From Pedobacter polaris (lineage in GTDB: Bacteria; Bacteroidota; Bacteroidia; Sphingobacteriales; Sphingobacteriaceae), in assembly GCF_005116505.1 (NCBI RefSeq), contig NZ_SWBR01000001.1:558001-622000 (forward strand): DNA of 64,000 nt, written 5' to 3'. Under the pieces are notes generated by a model that worked only from the letters and a program-made list of their open reading frames with translations, searched no databases and had not been told where the DNA came from. Shown in pieces: positions 8,539 to 19,100 of this stretch. How positions within the stretch are numbered: the stretch's first letter is position 1; each line of letters starts with the position of its first letter. The position numbers and the translations under genes are program-made.

Positions 8539-8604
8539 AAAAGCCTCAAATTTTTAGTTTGTCATCCCAAGCGTAGCTAAGGATCTCTAAAATTTGAGGC
8601 TTTT
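8539..8604. terminator. glnS/amidase convergent terminator with a dispersed repeat in its loop
   Basis: Perfect 16-bp arms AAAAGCCTCAAATTTT (8539-8554) and its complement (8589-8604) enclose 34 bases. The loop holds GTCATCCCAAGCG then GCTAAGGATCT, a member of the GTCATCC-type dispersed repeat family. The stem ends in TTTTGTT on the plus strand and serves both convergent genes. Confidence 0.75.
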
Positions 8605-8626
8605 GTTATAAGTGTTTTCTGAGCTT

Positions 8627-9454
8627 CTACATGTATTTTTTATACAAATTATATAAAATCAATTTATCTGGCTCAGTTAAAGTTTTTGTAATATCAGTTT
8701 GCACAAAGTGAATTTTAAAAGCCTCAATTGCGTAAGGTAAATTCTTAACGTTATAACCAATTATTCTTAAGGCTGCAGTAGTATCAAAATCTGCTGGCGG
8801 CATTTGTAAAATATCATCATACCATAAACCAAATCCTTTTTTGGCTAAGGTTTTCCAAGGGAAATTTTTAGGGTCGTTCTTCCTTCCTGGAGCATAATCT
8901 GAATGACCTATAAAATTAGCTGTTGGAATATTATATTTCTTTTTTAAAGTAGCTAACAAAGCACAAAGGCTATTAATTTGCGCATCTGTCCATTTATCGG
9001 TTGTACCATTATTGTCCATCTCAATACCAATAGAAGCAGAATTCATGTCCGATTCATTGCCCCACTTACCTGCACCGGCATGTTGTGCCCTTAAATAATC
9101 ATTTACCATTTGCACTACTTTTCCATCTCTACTAACTACATAATGAGAACTTACCCCTGTTCTTGCTATAGTAAATGTTTTTATGGTTTGTGCTAAAGAA
9201 TCTTGCGCTGTATGATGAATAAGTACAAAATTTGGTTTTCGGATCCCCATATTTACTGTCCCAACAAAATATTGCTCGTTGTTAAGTGAATCTATAGTCT
9301 GTCCTTGGGGTGGAGTTGCGCGAATGACTTCAGAAAAATCCTTGGCCATATTTTTATAAATCTTATCTGTAGCTGCATACTTATTAGTACTACAATTACT
9401 TAGCAATATTCCACAAACTACAAATAAAGAATTTTTTAGGATTGATTTTTTCAC
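8627..9454 (-). CDS. N-acetylmuramoyl-L-alanine amidase, AmpD-like lipoprotein
   Basis: 275 residues. The N-terminus is a lipoprotein signal with lipobox LLSNC (Cys about 21), so it should be anchored in the envelope. The Amidase_2 (PF01510) fold follows: FVLIHHTA (zinc His about 80), SSHYVVSRDGKVVQMV, then IGIEMDNNG and FIGHSDYAPGRKNDP with the second zinc His and the catalytic region. It cleaves the bond between muramic acid and the peptide stem of murein. The start is GTG at 9454; no in-frame ATG precedes it and later ATGs would remove the signal. Confidence 0.88.
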   Translation of the reverse strand: MKKSILKNSLFVVCGILLSNCSTNKYAATDKIYKNMAKDFSEVIRATPPQGQTIDSLNNEQYFVGTVNMGIRKPNFVLIHHTAQDSLAQTIKTFTIARTGVSSHYVVSRDGKVVQMVNDYLRAQHAGAGKWGNESDMNSASIGIEMDNNGTTDKWTDAQINSLCALLATLKKKYNIPTANFIGHSDYAPGRKNDPKNFPWKTLAKKGFGLWYDDILQMPPADFDTTAALRIIGYNVKNLPYAIEAFKIHFVQTDITKTLTEPDKLILYNLYKKYM

Positions 9455-9568
9455 TTTTAAATATTAATGTTAGTAACGAAGAAGCGAATATATTTAAAAT
9501 TACGCTTGCTTATATTTTTTGCTAATTTAGTGCATTGTAATTATTTGAAATAACAATTTCGTAACCTA

Positions 9569-11242
9569 ATGAAGAAATTTAACAAAACAAGTCTATTATT
9601 ACTAAAATTCTCTATTGCAGCATGTCTATTTGCATGTAACAATGCTGAAAAAAAAGCTGAAAGCAAAAGTGAAACGAAAGCAACAGATAGCTTACAAGAA
9701 TATGTAGATAAACGCTTAACTATTTATGAAAAAGTAAAGCTCACTACCAATTTAAATGCATTAACGGTTAGTGAACGCAAAGTATTGCCTTTGTTAATTG
9801 AAGCCGCAAAGATTATGGATGAATTGTTTTGGAAACAAGCTTATCCACAACGTGATAGTTTACTAAACACACTCAAGGACGAAAAAACAAAACAATTTAT
9901 ATGGATTAATTATGGCCCTTGGGATAGGTTAAATGGAGACAAACCTTTTGTAAATGGTATTGGCCCCAAAACCGAGACAGGTACATTTTATCCTGCAGGG
10001 ATGACAAAGGAAAAATTAGAAAAATCTGATGTTAAAGATAAACTTGGTTTATATTCTGTAATTAGAACTGAAAAAGACAAGTTAATTTCTGTTCCTTACC
10101 ATGTAATTTATGCTACAGAATTACAAAGGGCAAGTAGTTTATTAAAACAAGCTGCTTTATTAACAGATGACCCTGGTTTTAAGAAATATCTAAATTTAAG
10201 GGCAGATGCTTTGGTTACAGATAATTATAAAGCTAGTGATTATGCTTGGTTAGACATGAAAAACAATGGGTTAGATATTATTATTGGTCCTATTGAAAAT
10301 TATGAAGACAAATTATTTAACGCTCGTGCGGCTTTCGAAGCTTATGTTTTGGTTAAAGATAAAGTATGGAGTAAGCGATTAGCCAAGTATGTTTCGATGT
10401 TACCAGAGCTGCAAAAGGGGCTTCCTGTTGACCCTAAATACAAGAAGGAAGTGCCTGGTACAGATTCTGAGTTGAATGCATACGATGTTGTTTATTATGC
10501 TGGAGATTGCAATGCAGGTTCTAAAACTATTGCCGTAAACCTGCCAAATGACGAAGAGATTCAACAGAAAAAAGGGACTCGTCGTTCGCAATTAAAAAAT
10601 GCAATGCAGGCGAAATTTGATAAGATTTTAGTCCCTATAGCCAAAGAATTAATTGATAAAGACCAACAACAGTACATTAAATTCGATGCCTTTTTTGCTA
10701 ATGTAATGTTTCATGAAGTTGCTCACGGATTAGGAATTAAAAATACAATTACAGGAAAAGGTACGGTTCGCTCTGCTTTACAAGAACAGTACTCTTGGCT
10801 AGAAGAAGGCAAAGCAGATATATTGGGATTATACATGGTTACTGGACTACTTAAAAAAGGAGAACTAACCGGGGACATCAAAGAATACTATACAACTTTT
10901 ATGGCTGGCTTGTTACGTTCTGTACGCTTTGGTGCTTCAAGTGCCCATGGAAAAGCCAACATGCAATGTTTTAATTATTTTAAAGAACAAGGTGCTTTTG
11001 AGCGTACAGCGGGTGGGACTTATAAGGTAAACTTTGAAAAATTTGCAACTGCAATGAATGGTTTAGGTAATTTGATCATTACCCTTCAAGGAAATGGCAA
11101 TAAATTAGCTGTAGAAAATGCTCAAAAATCAAAAGGAATTATTGGGGCAGAATTGCAGGGAGACTTAGATCGATTAAGTAAAAAAGGTATTCCAGTTGAT
11201 ATCGTTTTTGAACAAGGGGTTGATGTTTTGGGAATGAAATAG
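9569..11242 (+). CDS. M49-like zinc metallohydrolase, lipoprotein
   Basis: 557 residues. The signal peptide ends in a lipobox (CLFAC, about 18-22), so the product is an envelope lipoprotein. Zinc motifs: HEVAH at 382-386 and EEGKAD at 412-417, arranged like the HEXXGH ... EECRAE pair of dipeptidyl-peptidase III (M49) but with HEXXH instead of HEXXGH. The upstream region (WINYGPWDRLNGDKPF, GTFYPAGMTKEKLE) matches the bacterial DPP III-like branch often annotated loosely as Zn-dependent hydrolase. Predicted to release dipeptides from peptides in the periplasm; activity is untested. A terminator follows. Confidence 0.75.
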   Translation: MKKFNKTSLLLLKFSIAACLFACNNAEKKAESKSETKATDSLQEYVDKRLTIYEKVKLTTNLNALTVSERKVLPLLIEAAKIMDELFWKQAYPQRDSLLNTLKDEKTKQFIWINYGPWDRLNGDKPFVNGIGPKTETGTFYPAGMTKEKLEKSDVKDKLGLYSVIRTEKDKLISVPYHVIYATELQRASSLLKQAALLTDDPGFKKYLNLRADALVTDNYKASDYAWLDMKNNGLDIIIGPIENYEDKLFNARAAFEAYVLVKDKVWSKRLAKYVSMLPELQKGLPVDPKYKKEVPGTDSELNAYDVVYYAGDCNAGSKTIAVNLPNDEEIQQKKGTRRSQLKNAMQAKFDKILVPIAKELIDKDQQQYIKFDAFFANVMFHEVAHGLGIKNTITGKGTVRSALQEQYSWLEEGKADILGLYMVTGLLKKGELTGDIKEYYTTFMAGLLRSVRFGASSAHGKANMQCFNYFKEQGAFERTAGGTYKVNFEKFATAMNGLGNLIITLQGNGNKLAVENAQKSKGIIGAELQGDLDRLSKKGIPVDIVFEQGVDVLGMK

Positions 11243-11260
11243 AAAAAATTAAAATTAGAT

Positions 11261-11297
11261 AAAAGCCTGTATAATTGATTTATACGGGCTTTTTTAT
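11261..11297 (+). terminator. Terminator after the M49-like gene
   Basis: AAAAGCCTGTATAA pairs with TTATACGGGCTTTT (one wobble) around a short loop and is followed by a T run, 18 bp after the stop. Confidence 0.85.
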
Positions 11298-11495
11298 TCC
11301 TAAAAATTGTTAAATATTTAAAAATTGCATTTTCTCTGTAACCTTTTCTATCGTCTTATCGTCTATAAGATACAAACTAAATGAAAAGACTTCCGGTCTT
11401 TAAAAACTAAATAAAATTTATTGCTGTGAAAAAATTCGCGTGAAAAACGTGATGGAATTTTTATGCTTTAATTTTTAAACCAATAAACTAACAAT
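11297..11495 (+). promoter_or_regulatory. Leader of the TonB-dependent receptor gene
   Basis: About 200 bp without a gene. Two small hairpins are visible: AAAGAC / GTCTTT (about 11387-11402) and AAAAATTC / GGAATTTTT (about 11428-11462). A long structured leader would fit post-transcriptional control of an outer-membrane receptor, but no known riboswitch was recognised. Confidence 0.3.
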
Positions 11496-13931
11496 ATGAA
11501 AACTATTTACATTTTAATACTTACGTTACTAATCGGAAATATCTCGATAGCTGCTGAAAAAGCTAAGCAGGGAACTATCAGTGGTATCATTCTAGATGAT
11601 CAAAGCAAACCCATCGACTACGTTACTGTTGGTCTTTTCAAAGCCTCAGATTCATCATTAGTTAAAACTGCTTTAACTGCTCCAGACGGGAAATTTGAAT
11701 TTATAAATATCAATACCGGGAACTATTATGTTAAGGCAAATATGATGGGTTATGGCATTTACAAAGGCAAAGCCTTCACTTTAGCAGAAAATAATTTGAC
11801 TTTAGCATTAGGAGAAATTCGTCTCAAATCTGAAGGAAAGACTTTAAATACAGTGAGCATTAATGCTACCAAACCATTAATTGAGCGAAAAACAGATAAA
11901 ATGGTAATGAATGTTGAAAACAGCAGTATTGCAATTGGTTCATCGGCATTAGAAGTGCTACAGAAAGCACCGGGCGTTACTGTAGACCAAAACGACAATA
12001 TTTCTATGCAAGGGAAGCAAGGTGTAATGATTATGATTGATGGGAAACAAACCTACATGAGTAATGCTGATGTTGCCAATTTATTAAGAAACATGCAAAG
12101 CTCACAATTAGAGACAATCGAATTAATTACCAACCCATCATCTAAATACCCTGCCTCGGGCAATTCAGGTATTATAAATATTAAAACAAAAAAGAATAAA
12201 AATGGAGGTACAAATGGAAGTATCAATGCTACTGCTGGATATGGCAAAAATTTTAGAGGTAATGCAGGGCTCAACCTCAACCACAGAACAAACAAAGTAA
12301 ACATTTTTGGAAACTATAATTATGGCCAAAATGGCAGGGATAATTATATAGGCATTAATCGTATTGCTAATGGAACACAAGATACCTACTTTACGCAAAC
12401 TGGTGATATGTATCGTAAAATGAAGAACAATAATTATAAGGTTGGGGTAGATTTCTTTATTGATAAGAAAAACACAGTAGGATTATTGATTAATGGTTAT
12501 TCTAATAATGGCCACGAAAACACAATAAACAATACCAAAATTGGTCCAAATTTTACTCAAGTAGACTCACTAGTTTTGGCTAATAGTTATCAAACCAATA
12601 AATATGATAATATGGCCTATAATTTTAACTATAAAACTATTTTAGATACTGCTGGTTCAGAGTTATCGGTAGATTTAGATTACTCAAACTATAAAGGAAA
12701 TGACGGGGCAGATTATGAGAACCGATATTTATATGCAAATGGAAATTTAATTCGTCCAGTAGAGTTTATTAGAAACGCAACACCTTCTAAAATTGACATC
12801 AAAGCATTTAAGGTTGATTACAATGTTTCGTTAAGCAAAAGTATAAAATTAGAAGCAGGCTTGAAAAGTAGTTGGGTAAAAACTGATAATGATTTAAGAG
12901 CTGAAGAATTTAAAGCTAATGTTTGGCAAAATGATGTAAGAAGAAGTAATCAATTTGTTTATGATGAAAACGTAAATGCAGCTTATACAAACATTAATAA
13001 ACAATTTAAAAACACTAGCTTACAATTTGGTCTAAGAGTTGAACAGACAAACTCTAAAGGCAATTTAATAACAAGCAATAACGTTGTTGAAAGAAGTTAT
13101 TGGGACTTTTTCCCAACGTTCTTTATACAACAAACTTTATCAAAAAACAATCAAGTTGGCTTTTCTTACAGCCGTAGAATTGATAGGCCAAGTTATGATG
13201 CCCTAAACCCATTTGTGTATTACTTAGATCAGTACACCTATAGTAAAGGTAATCCTTTCTTAAACCCACAGTACACTAATAGTTTTGAGGTTACTTACAC
13301 TTTGTTACAGAAATATAATCTATCTATAAATTATAGCAGAACAAATGATGCAATTACAGATGTTCTATTACCTGATCCGGCACAAAAGGCACTATATCAA
13401 ACTAACGCCAATCTTGCAAAAAATGTAAGCTATAGTGCAAATTTGAACGTTCCTACCAAAATTGCTAAATGGTGGGATATGAACAATAATTTAAATGTAT
13501 TTCATTTGAGTTTTGAGTCTCCAAATTTAGCAGGACAGGCCTTAAAAACAGGTAGAACATCATTCCAGTTTAAAAGTCAACAAAGCTTTGTAATTATGGA
13601 TGGGTTAACGGCAGAGTTGAGTGGAAACTACGAATCTCCATTAGAATATGGGACATTAAAAATTGGATCAAGACACTTCATTGATATGGGCATTAGCAAA
13701 TCATTGCTAAACAAAAAAGCAAGTTTAAAATTAGCTTTATCAGATGTATTCAACACCAATGATAGCAATATAGAAAGTGCTTATCCAGGATTAAAATATG
13801 ATTTATACCAGAAAAATGAAACTCAAGTTGGGAGAATAAGTTTCACTTATCGCTTCGGAAAAAATGAAATTAAACCTGCTCGTCGTCGTTCTACAGGAAC
13901 AGAAAGTGAGCAAGGAAGAATGAAAAACTAA
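11496..13931 (+). CDS. TonB-dependent receptor-like outer-membrane protein (OMP_b-brl_3 type)
   Basis: 811 residues. Signal peptide (about 1-20), a carboxypeptidase-regulatory-like beta-sandwich (about 25-108, GTISGIILDDQSKPIDYVTV), a plug domain (about 120-225, SALEVLQKAPGVTVDQNDNISM and MIDGKQTYM), then a large beta-barrel ending in an aromatic-rich strand (RISFTYRFG) and a short Arg-rich tail. This matches the PF14905 barrel group, which imports or binds unknown large substrates. No SusD partner, TonB or degradative enzyme is adjacent, so the ligand cannot be inferred. Confidence 0.88.
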   Translation: MKTIYILILTLLIGNISIAAEKAKQGTISGIILDDQSKPIDYVTVGLFKASDSSLVKTALTAPDGKFEFININTGNYYVKANMMGYGIYKGKAFTLAENNLTLALGEIRLKSEGKTLNTVSINATKPLIERKTDKMVMNVENSSIAIGSSALEVLQKAPGVTVDQNDNISMQGKQGVMIMIDGKQTYMSNADVANLLRNMQSSQLETIELITNPSSKYPASGNSGIINIKTKKNKNGGTNGSINATAGYGKNFRGNAGLNLNHRTNKVNIFGNYNYGQNGRDNYIGINRIANGTQDTYFTQTGDMYRKMKNNNYKVGVDFFIDKKNTVGLLINGYSNNGHENTINNTKIGPNFTQVDSLVLANSYQTNKYDNMAYNFNYKTILDTAGSELSVDLDYSNYKGNDGADYENRYLYANGNLIRPVEFIRNATPSKIDIKAFKVDYNVSLSKSIKLEAGLKSSWVKTDNDLRAEEFKANVWQNDVRRSNQFVYDENVNAAYTNINKQFKNTSLQFGLRVEQTNSKGNLITSNNVVERSYWDFFPTFFIQQTLSKNNQVGFSYSRRIDRPSYDALNPFVYYLDQYTYSKGNPFLNPQYTNSFEVTYTLLQKYNLSINYSRTNDAITDVLLPDPAQKALYQTNANLAKNVSYSANLNVPTKIAKWWDMNNNLNVFHLSFESPNLAGQALKTGRTSFQFKSQQSFVIMDGLTAELSGNYESPLEYGTLKIGSRHFIDMGISKSLLNKKASLKLALSDVFNTNDSNIESAYPGLKYDLYQKNETQVGRISFTYRFGKNEIKPARRRSTGTESEQGRMKN

Positions 13932-13936
13932 TTATA

Positions 13937-13972
13937 TTTAATCCTGTTGGAATATTCACCAGCAGGATTAAA
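13937..13972. terminator. Bidirectional terminator between convergent genes
   Basis: A 14-bp stem (TTTAATCCTGTTGG / CCAGCAGGATTAAA, one wobble, 8-base loop) fills the gap between the receptor gene and the minus-strand signalling operon. Confidence 0.8.
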
Positions 13973-14335
13973 TTATTTTCCGATGTAAGCATTCACCACA
14001 TCTTCTAAAGCATGTATGTCAAAAGGTTTCGGTAAATAACTATCAGCACCGGCTTTTTCAGCCAATGCTTTTACATCATTATTAGCTGAAAAATAAATTA
14101 CTGGAATATGTTTTAAATCAGGATGTTTTTTTAACTCTTGTGTAGCTTCAATACCCCCAACATCTGGCAACCAATTGTCCATAAATATCAAATCTGGCAT
14201 ATAAGCAGAAACTTGATCTACAATTTCATTTGAGGTTGCAGAAGTTTTAATTTCATAACCTGCGTCTTCTAGAATTAATGTACATAATTCTAAAATATCT
14301 GTATTATCATCAAAAATAAATACCTTTTTATTCAT
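13973..14335 (-). CDS. Single-domain response regulator
   Basis: 120 residues, a receiver domain only: acidic pair D9-D10, phosphoacceptor D53 (LIFMDNWLPD), a conserved Ser near 78 (YFSAN) and Lys in SYLPKPFD. It has no output domain, so it acts by protein contact, for example as a phosphate carrier or sink for the kinases in the same operon. It overlaps the cheB-like gene by 8 bp and is the last gene of the six-gene minus-strand operon. Confidence 0.9.
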   Translation of the reverse strand: MNKKVFIFDDNTDILELCTLILEDAGYEIKTSATSNEIVDQVSAYMPDLIFMDNWLPDVGGIEATQELKKHPDLKHIPVIYFSANNDVKALAEKAGADSYLPKPFDIHALEDVVNAYIGK

Positions 14336-14912
14336 TGTCTTTGGGCCTTTTTCCTATTGTATTTATATAATTTGCCATCTCTCCAATTGCCAAAACCCTA
14401 TCTATTTTGGCTCTTAATATTGCTTGAGCCGGCATGTAATCAATCTGAGCAGAAATTGGATCTTGTACTACCGTTTCTCCGCCATAATTTTTTACTGTAA
14501 TTAATCCATTTACACCATCTGAATTAGAACCAGAGAGTAATAAACAAACTAATTTATCTTCATAAACTTCTGCCGCCGATTGAAAAGTAACATCGATTGA
14601 CGGCCTTGAATAATTTACCTTTTCTGAGTAATCTAATGAGAAAGTTAAGTCTTTTTCTATTAATAAATGATAATCTGCTGGTACAATATATATTGTGCCC
14701 GCCAATATTGCTTCTTTTTCTTCAACTTCCTTTACCGTTAGACTAGTTTTAGTTGATAAAAGATCAGACAATAAAGAGTCTGTTCCTTGTTTACGATGCA
14801 CGACAATAATAATAGGAAAAGTTATATTTAAGTTGATAGCTGGAAATACTTTCAAAAGTACATCCAAACTCCCAGCCGAGCCTCCAATTACCAATGCTTC
14901 GCAATCTTTCAT
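14328..14912 (-). CDS. CheB-type protein-glutamate methylesterase domain protein
   Basis: 194 residues containing only the CheB catalytic domain, with no receiver. The catalytic triad can be placed: S12 in IGGSAGS, H39 in IIVVHRKQG and D132 in LLSGSNSDGVNG. CheB removes methyl groups from (or deamidates) glutamate/glutamine side chains of chemoreceptors. No chemoreceptor, CheA or CheW is nearby. Start ATG overlaps the cheR-like stop by 4 bp (ATGA), so translation is coupled. Its substrate here may be a non-chemotaxis protein such as the adjacent hybrid kinase. Confidence 0.9.
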   Translation of the reverse strand: MKDCEALVIGGSAGSLDVLLKVFPAINLNITFPIIIVVHRKQGTDSLLSDLLSTKTSLTVKEVEEKEAILAGTIYIVPADYHLLIEKDLTFSLDYSEKVNYSRPSIDVTFQSAAEVYEDKLVCLLLSGSNSDGVNGLITVKNYGGETVVQDPISAQIDYMPAQAILRAKIDRVLAIGEMANYINTIGKRPKDNE

Positions 14913-15736
14913 TCGCTAATCTTCCTCCAAATCTTCTCAGTTTCTAATCTTTTGTAACGTTTGCTTATTGGAGAAAAGTCAGTTGTTTCCTTTGTCCCCA
15001 ATGCCAAATATCCTAAATTATCTAAGCTATTGTCAAATAATTGGAGCACTTTAAATTGCAAGTCTCTATCAAAATAAATTAAAACGTTACGGCATAATAT
15101 GAGTTGAAATTCATTAAATGAATGGTCTGAAACTAAATTATGTGTAGAAAATATCATCTTTTCTTTTAATTCATCGTCAAACTTTGCCAAAGAATAATTA
15201 GCGCTGTAATAAGATGAAAATTCATTTGTTCCACCAGATGCAATGTAATTTTCTGAATATTGCTTCATTTGACTGAGGGGAAACATGCCTTGAGCTGCTT
15301 TTTCTAATACAGTTGGGTTAATATCTGTTGCATAAATTAATGCCTTGTGTAATAACCCTAATTCTTTAAGAACTATGGCCATTGAATAAGCTTCTTCTCC
15401 TGTTGAGCAACCTGCCAACCAAATTCTTATAAATGGGTAAGTTCCTAAATTTGGCAACACCTTACTTCTTAATGTTTTATAGAAGTTTGGATCGCGAAAC
15501 ATTTCTGTAACATTAACTGTAATTTGTTCAACAAATCGTTTAAAATAAGTAATATCATTTCCAATTTTATACCTAAATTCAGCAAAACTAACTTGTCTGT
15601 CTAAGCCATAAAGCCTGAGCAAACGTCTTTTTAAAGATGCTCTTGAGTATCCGGTAAAGTCATAACCGTATTGTTCTAAAACATCACCAATCAAGATTTC
15701 AACTTGTTCATCACTTATAGCAGTTAGATTTGACAC
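14909..15736 (-). CDS. CheR-type protein-glutamate O-methyltransferase
   Basis: 275 residues. N-terminal helical CheR domain (about 1-75), then the SAM-dependent methyltransferase domain with motif I WLAGCSTGEEAYS (106-118), the CheR-specific TVNVTEMFRDPNFY (73-86) and NVLIYFD near 218-224. It methylates glutamates on receptor coiled coils. The start is GTG: the sequence TAGTG joins the stop of the preceding receiver gene to this start with a one-base overlap. It pairs with the cheB-like gene downstream and lacks chemotaxis neighbours. Confidence 0.9.
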   Translation of the reverse strand: MSNLTAISDEQVEILIGDVLEQYGYDFTGYSRASLKRRLLRLYGLDRQVSFAEFRYKIGNDITYFKRFVEQITVNVTEMFRDPNFYKTLRSKVLPNLGTYPFIRIWLAGCSTGEEAYSMAIVLKELGLLHKALIYATDINPTVLEKAAQGMFPLSQMKQYSENYIASGGTNEFSSYYSANYSLAKFDDELKEKMIFSTHNLVSDHSFNEFQLILCRNVLIYFDRDLQFKVLQLFDNSLDNLGYLALGTKETTDFSPISKRYKRLETEKIWRKISE

Positions 15737-16110
15737 TAGATATAATGATTTAATTGATAAACTAGATCATCTACATTTACTGGTTTTGAAATATAACCTG
15801 CAGCTCCAGCATTTAGGCAACGCTCTTTGTCGCCTACCATTGCTTGGGCAGTAACTGCAATTACTGGAATTGCCTTCATTTCTGGATGATTCTGCATTTT
15901 ATTCATTGCTTGATATCCATCCATGTCAGGCATCATCATATCCATTAGCACCACACCAATTTCTTGGTCATTTGCTATGATATCAAAGCCTTGCTGAGCG
16001 CTATTTGCTGACAAACAGGTATATTTTTTAGCTTTTAAAACTGCTGTTAATGCAAATATATTCCTACTATCGTCATCTATTATTAATATTTTCTTTGCCT
16101 TAACTTCCAT
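15736..16110 (-). CDS. Single-domain response regulator
   Basis: 124-residue receiver domain: acidic residues D12-D14, phosphoacceptor D57 (VVLMDMMMPDMDGYQ), Thr in AVTAQAMVGD, Lys in GYISKPVNVDDL. It closely resembles the third receiver of the hybrid kinase just upstream (shared KxLIxDDDxRNIFAL, MMMPxxDGY and ISKPVxVDxL patterns), suggesting duplication within the operon. No output domain. The gene begins 20 bp after the kinase stop. Confidence 0.92.
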   Translation of the reverse strand: MEVKAKKILIIDDDSRNIFALTAVLKAKKYTCLSANSAQQGFDIIANDQEIGVVLMDMMMPDMDGYQAMNKMQNHPEMKAIPVIAVTAQAMVGDKERCLNAGAAGYISKPVNVDDLVYQLNHYI

Positions 16111-16130
16111 AAGTTTTTAAAACAATTATT

Positions 16131-19100
16131 TTAAACTTTATCATACAACCAAACCCTTAACAAAGAAACCAACTGATCCACATCCACAGGTTTTGAAATG
16201 TAGTCTGAAGCCCCGGCTGCTATACATTTTTCTCTATCACCCATCATTGCTTTTGCTGTAACAGCTAAAATTGGCAATTGTTTATAGGCTGGTATTTTCC
16301 TAATCTCTTTTGTAGCCTCGTAACCATCTAATTCTGGCATCATCATATCCATTAATACTACATCTACCTTTGGGTTTTCTGCTAAAACTTTCAAGGCATC
16401 CTTACCGTCTACCGCAGCTAAAACCTTCATTTGGTGCTGCTCTAAAGCTTTTGTAAGTGAAAAAATATTTCTTACATCATCATCTGCAATAATTACAACC
16501 TTGTCTTTTAAAACATCATTTAGTCCACCTAAGTTATTTCTAACTGCTACTTTTTCTGACTTATCCTTTTCTTCAACAAGGTGTAAAAACAAACCAGCTT
16601 CATCTAAAATACGTTGATAAGAATGCGCCGTTTTTAAAACTATAGAATCTGCATACTGCTTAATGCGGCTTTCTTCTCCCTTGGACAAGCTTTTACCGGT
16701 GAAAATAATGATTGGTAAGTTTTCTAATCCGTCGTTTTTCTTAATTGTTTCTAAAGTTTCATAAGCGTTTTTATCAGGAACACCCATGTCTAAAATTACG
16801 CAATCAACCTCTTTTTTATTTAATGCTTCAATACTTTCACTTACATTGCTTACTACTAATGTTTGAATGTTAGCGCTCGCCAAAAAGTAACTTAATGCTT
16901 TAGCATGTTGCTCATTTTCTTCAACTATTAGCACTTTTTTTGGCGATCTACTTAATGCATCCTCAAGCTTTTCGAAAATTTGTTTCATGTGCTCTAAAGC
17001 CACTGGCTTATCAATAAAATCTACAGCTCCTTTTAATAAACTTTCTCGTTTTACCGAAAGCGATGACATGATGTGAACTGGAATAGGACGAGTTGCTGCA
17101 TTATTTTTCAACTCTTCCATTACTTGCCACCCATCTTTAACAGGTAGCTGAATATCTAATAAAATAGCTATTGGATTATATTGATTGGCCATTTCTATTC
17201 CAACATCTCCACGCACAGCAACTAAGCCTTTGTAATTTCTTTTACGCGTAAAATCTAATAACATTTTTGCGAATGCCGTATCATCTTCAATAATCAAGAT
17301 TACCTTGTCGTTTTCAGTTATACTGGCCCTATCATCTTCAACCTCTCCCGGAATACGATCTACAGTGTATCGCTCTACGTATGTTGGTATAAATTCTTCG
17401 TAAGGATGATTTTCTTCGGTTTGTTTCTTAATCTGTTGTTCTTCCAAAAACGACTCTTTGTCTGCAAAGTTTAGTGGAATAGTTAAAATAAATTCACTAC
17501 CAACATTTTCTTGACTTTTTAGTTCAATGTCTCCACCTAATAACCTAGCTAGCTCCCTACTAATCGATAAGCCCAGGCCCGTACCCCCAAACTTACGTCT
17601 AGTAGAGCCATCGGCTTGTTGAAAGGCTTCAAAAACCATATTCAATTTAGATTTGGCAATACCAATTCCAGTATCTTTAACATTAAACGTAATGGTCTTA
17701 TTTTTTTTGTTTGAACTGAGGACTAAACTCACTTTTCCTTCAGTTGTAAATTTAAAAGCATTAGATAAAAGGTTTTTCAAGATTTGCTCTAACCTCATTT
17801 TATCTGTACTGATCATAGTGGGAAGATCCTCATCAACCAAAACTTCCATTTCCAATTGCTTATCTTTTGCTATCGGATTAAATAAAGATTGCATGTCTGT
17901 TAGCACCTCATCAACGGTAACATTATGAATTTCCAAATCCATTTTGCCAGCTTCGATTTTAGAAAGATCCAAAATTTCATCTATTAGACTTAATAAGCCC
18001 TGTCCAGAACTTTGAATTACAGAAGCATATTCTGTATACTCTGCATCTAATTCTTCATTATCTGCCATTAATCTAGACAGCAATAAAATTGAATTTAAAG
18101 GAGTTCTTAATTCATGAGACATGTTTGCCAAAAACTCAGATTTGTATTTGGTACTTTGTTCTAATTGCTCTGCTTTTTGTTGAATATCGATATTACGTTC
18201 TTGAATTAATTGGTTCTTCTCTTCAAGTAAACTCGTTCTTTCTTCTAATTCTTGGTTGCTTTGTAACAGTTCTTCTTGCTGCACTCGAAGTTCTTCTTCA
18301 GAAGCCTGTATTTTTTGGGTTTGCGCTTCTAATTCTGCATTAAGCGCCTCAAGTTCTGAGTGCTGTGCCTGTAGCTCTTCTGCTTGGGCTTGCGTCTCTT
18401 CTAAAAATTCTTGTATTTTTTTACGGTTTTGTGAAGCATGGATAGCCAGACCAATATTACCAGAAATGTTATTTAAGAAATCTAATTTTCTTGGTGTGTA
18501 AGCATTTAAAGAAGCCAGTTCTATTACACCAACCATAATTCCATCTCTGTGTAATGGAAATGCGACTACATTTTTAGGTTTTGTTTGTCCTGTTGCGTAG
18601 CTAATTGTTATTTCTCCGTCGATTTGATCTAACAGCATCAATTTATTTGATTGCAAACATTGCCCAATTAATCCCTCTCCATTTGAAATTTTATGGTTTT
18701 TCTCATTTGCCGTTAAAGCATAACTACCTGTTAAATAAAGGTTCTTATCTTCCCCCAAGATATACAATGCCGCAACATGACTTTTTGTATGTTCTACAAT
18801 ATGAATAAGCATATCATTTGCCAATGTTTTAATATCTTTCTCACCTACCATCTGGTCATTGAGCTTGGCAATACCACTTTGCAACCATTCCTTATCTTCT
18901 AATAATCCAAAAGAATACTCAAGTGATTCGGCCATTGCGTTTAAAGAACCAGCTAAATTTCCTAAACCATCTTTAGCTACATCATCTAACCTAATTCTAT
19001 AGTTGCCGCTAGAGATTTCGCGGGCAATACCTTGTATTACTTGAATTCTATTTGCGGTTTCTTCATTGATTAGCTGTAGTTTTTCTTGAAGCTTTACTCT

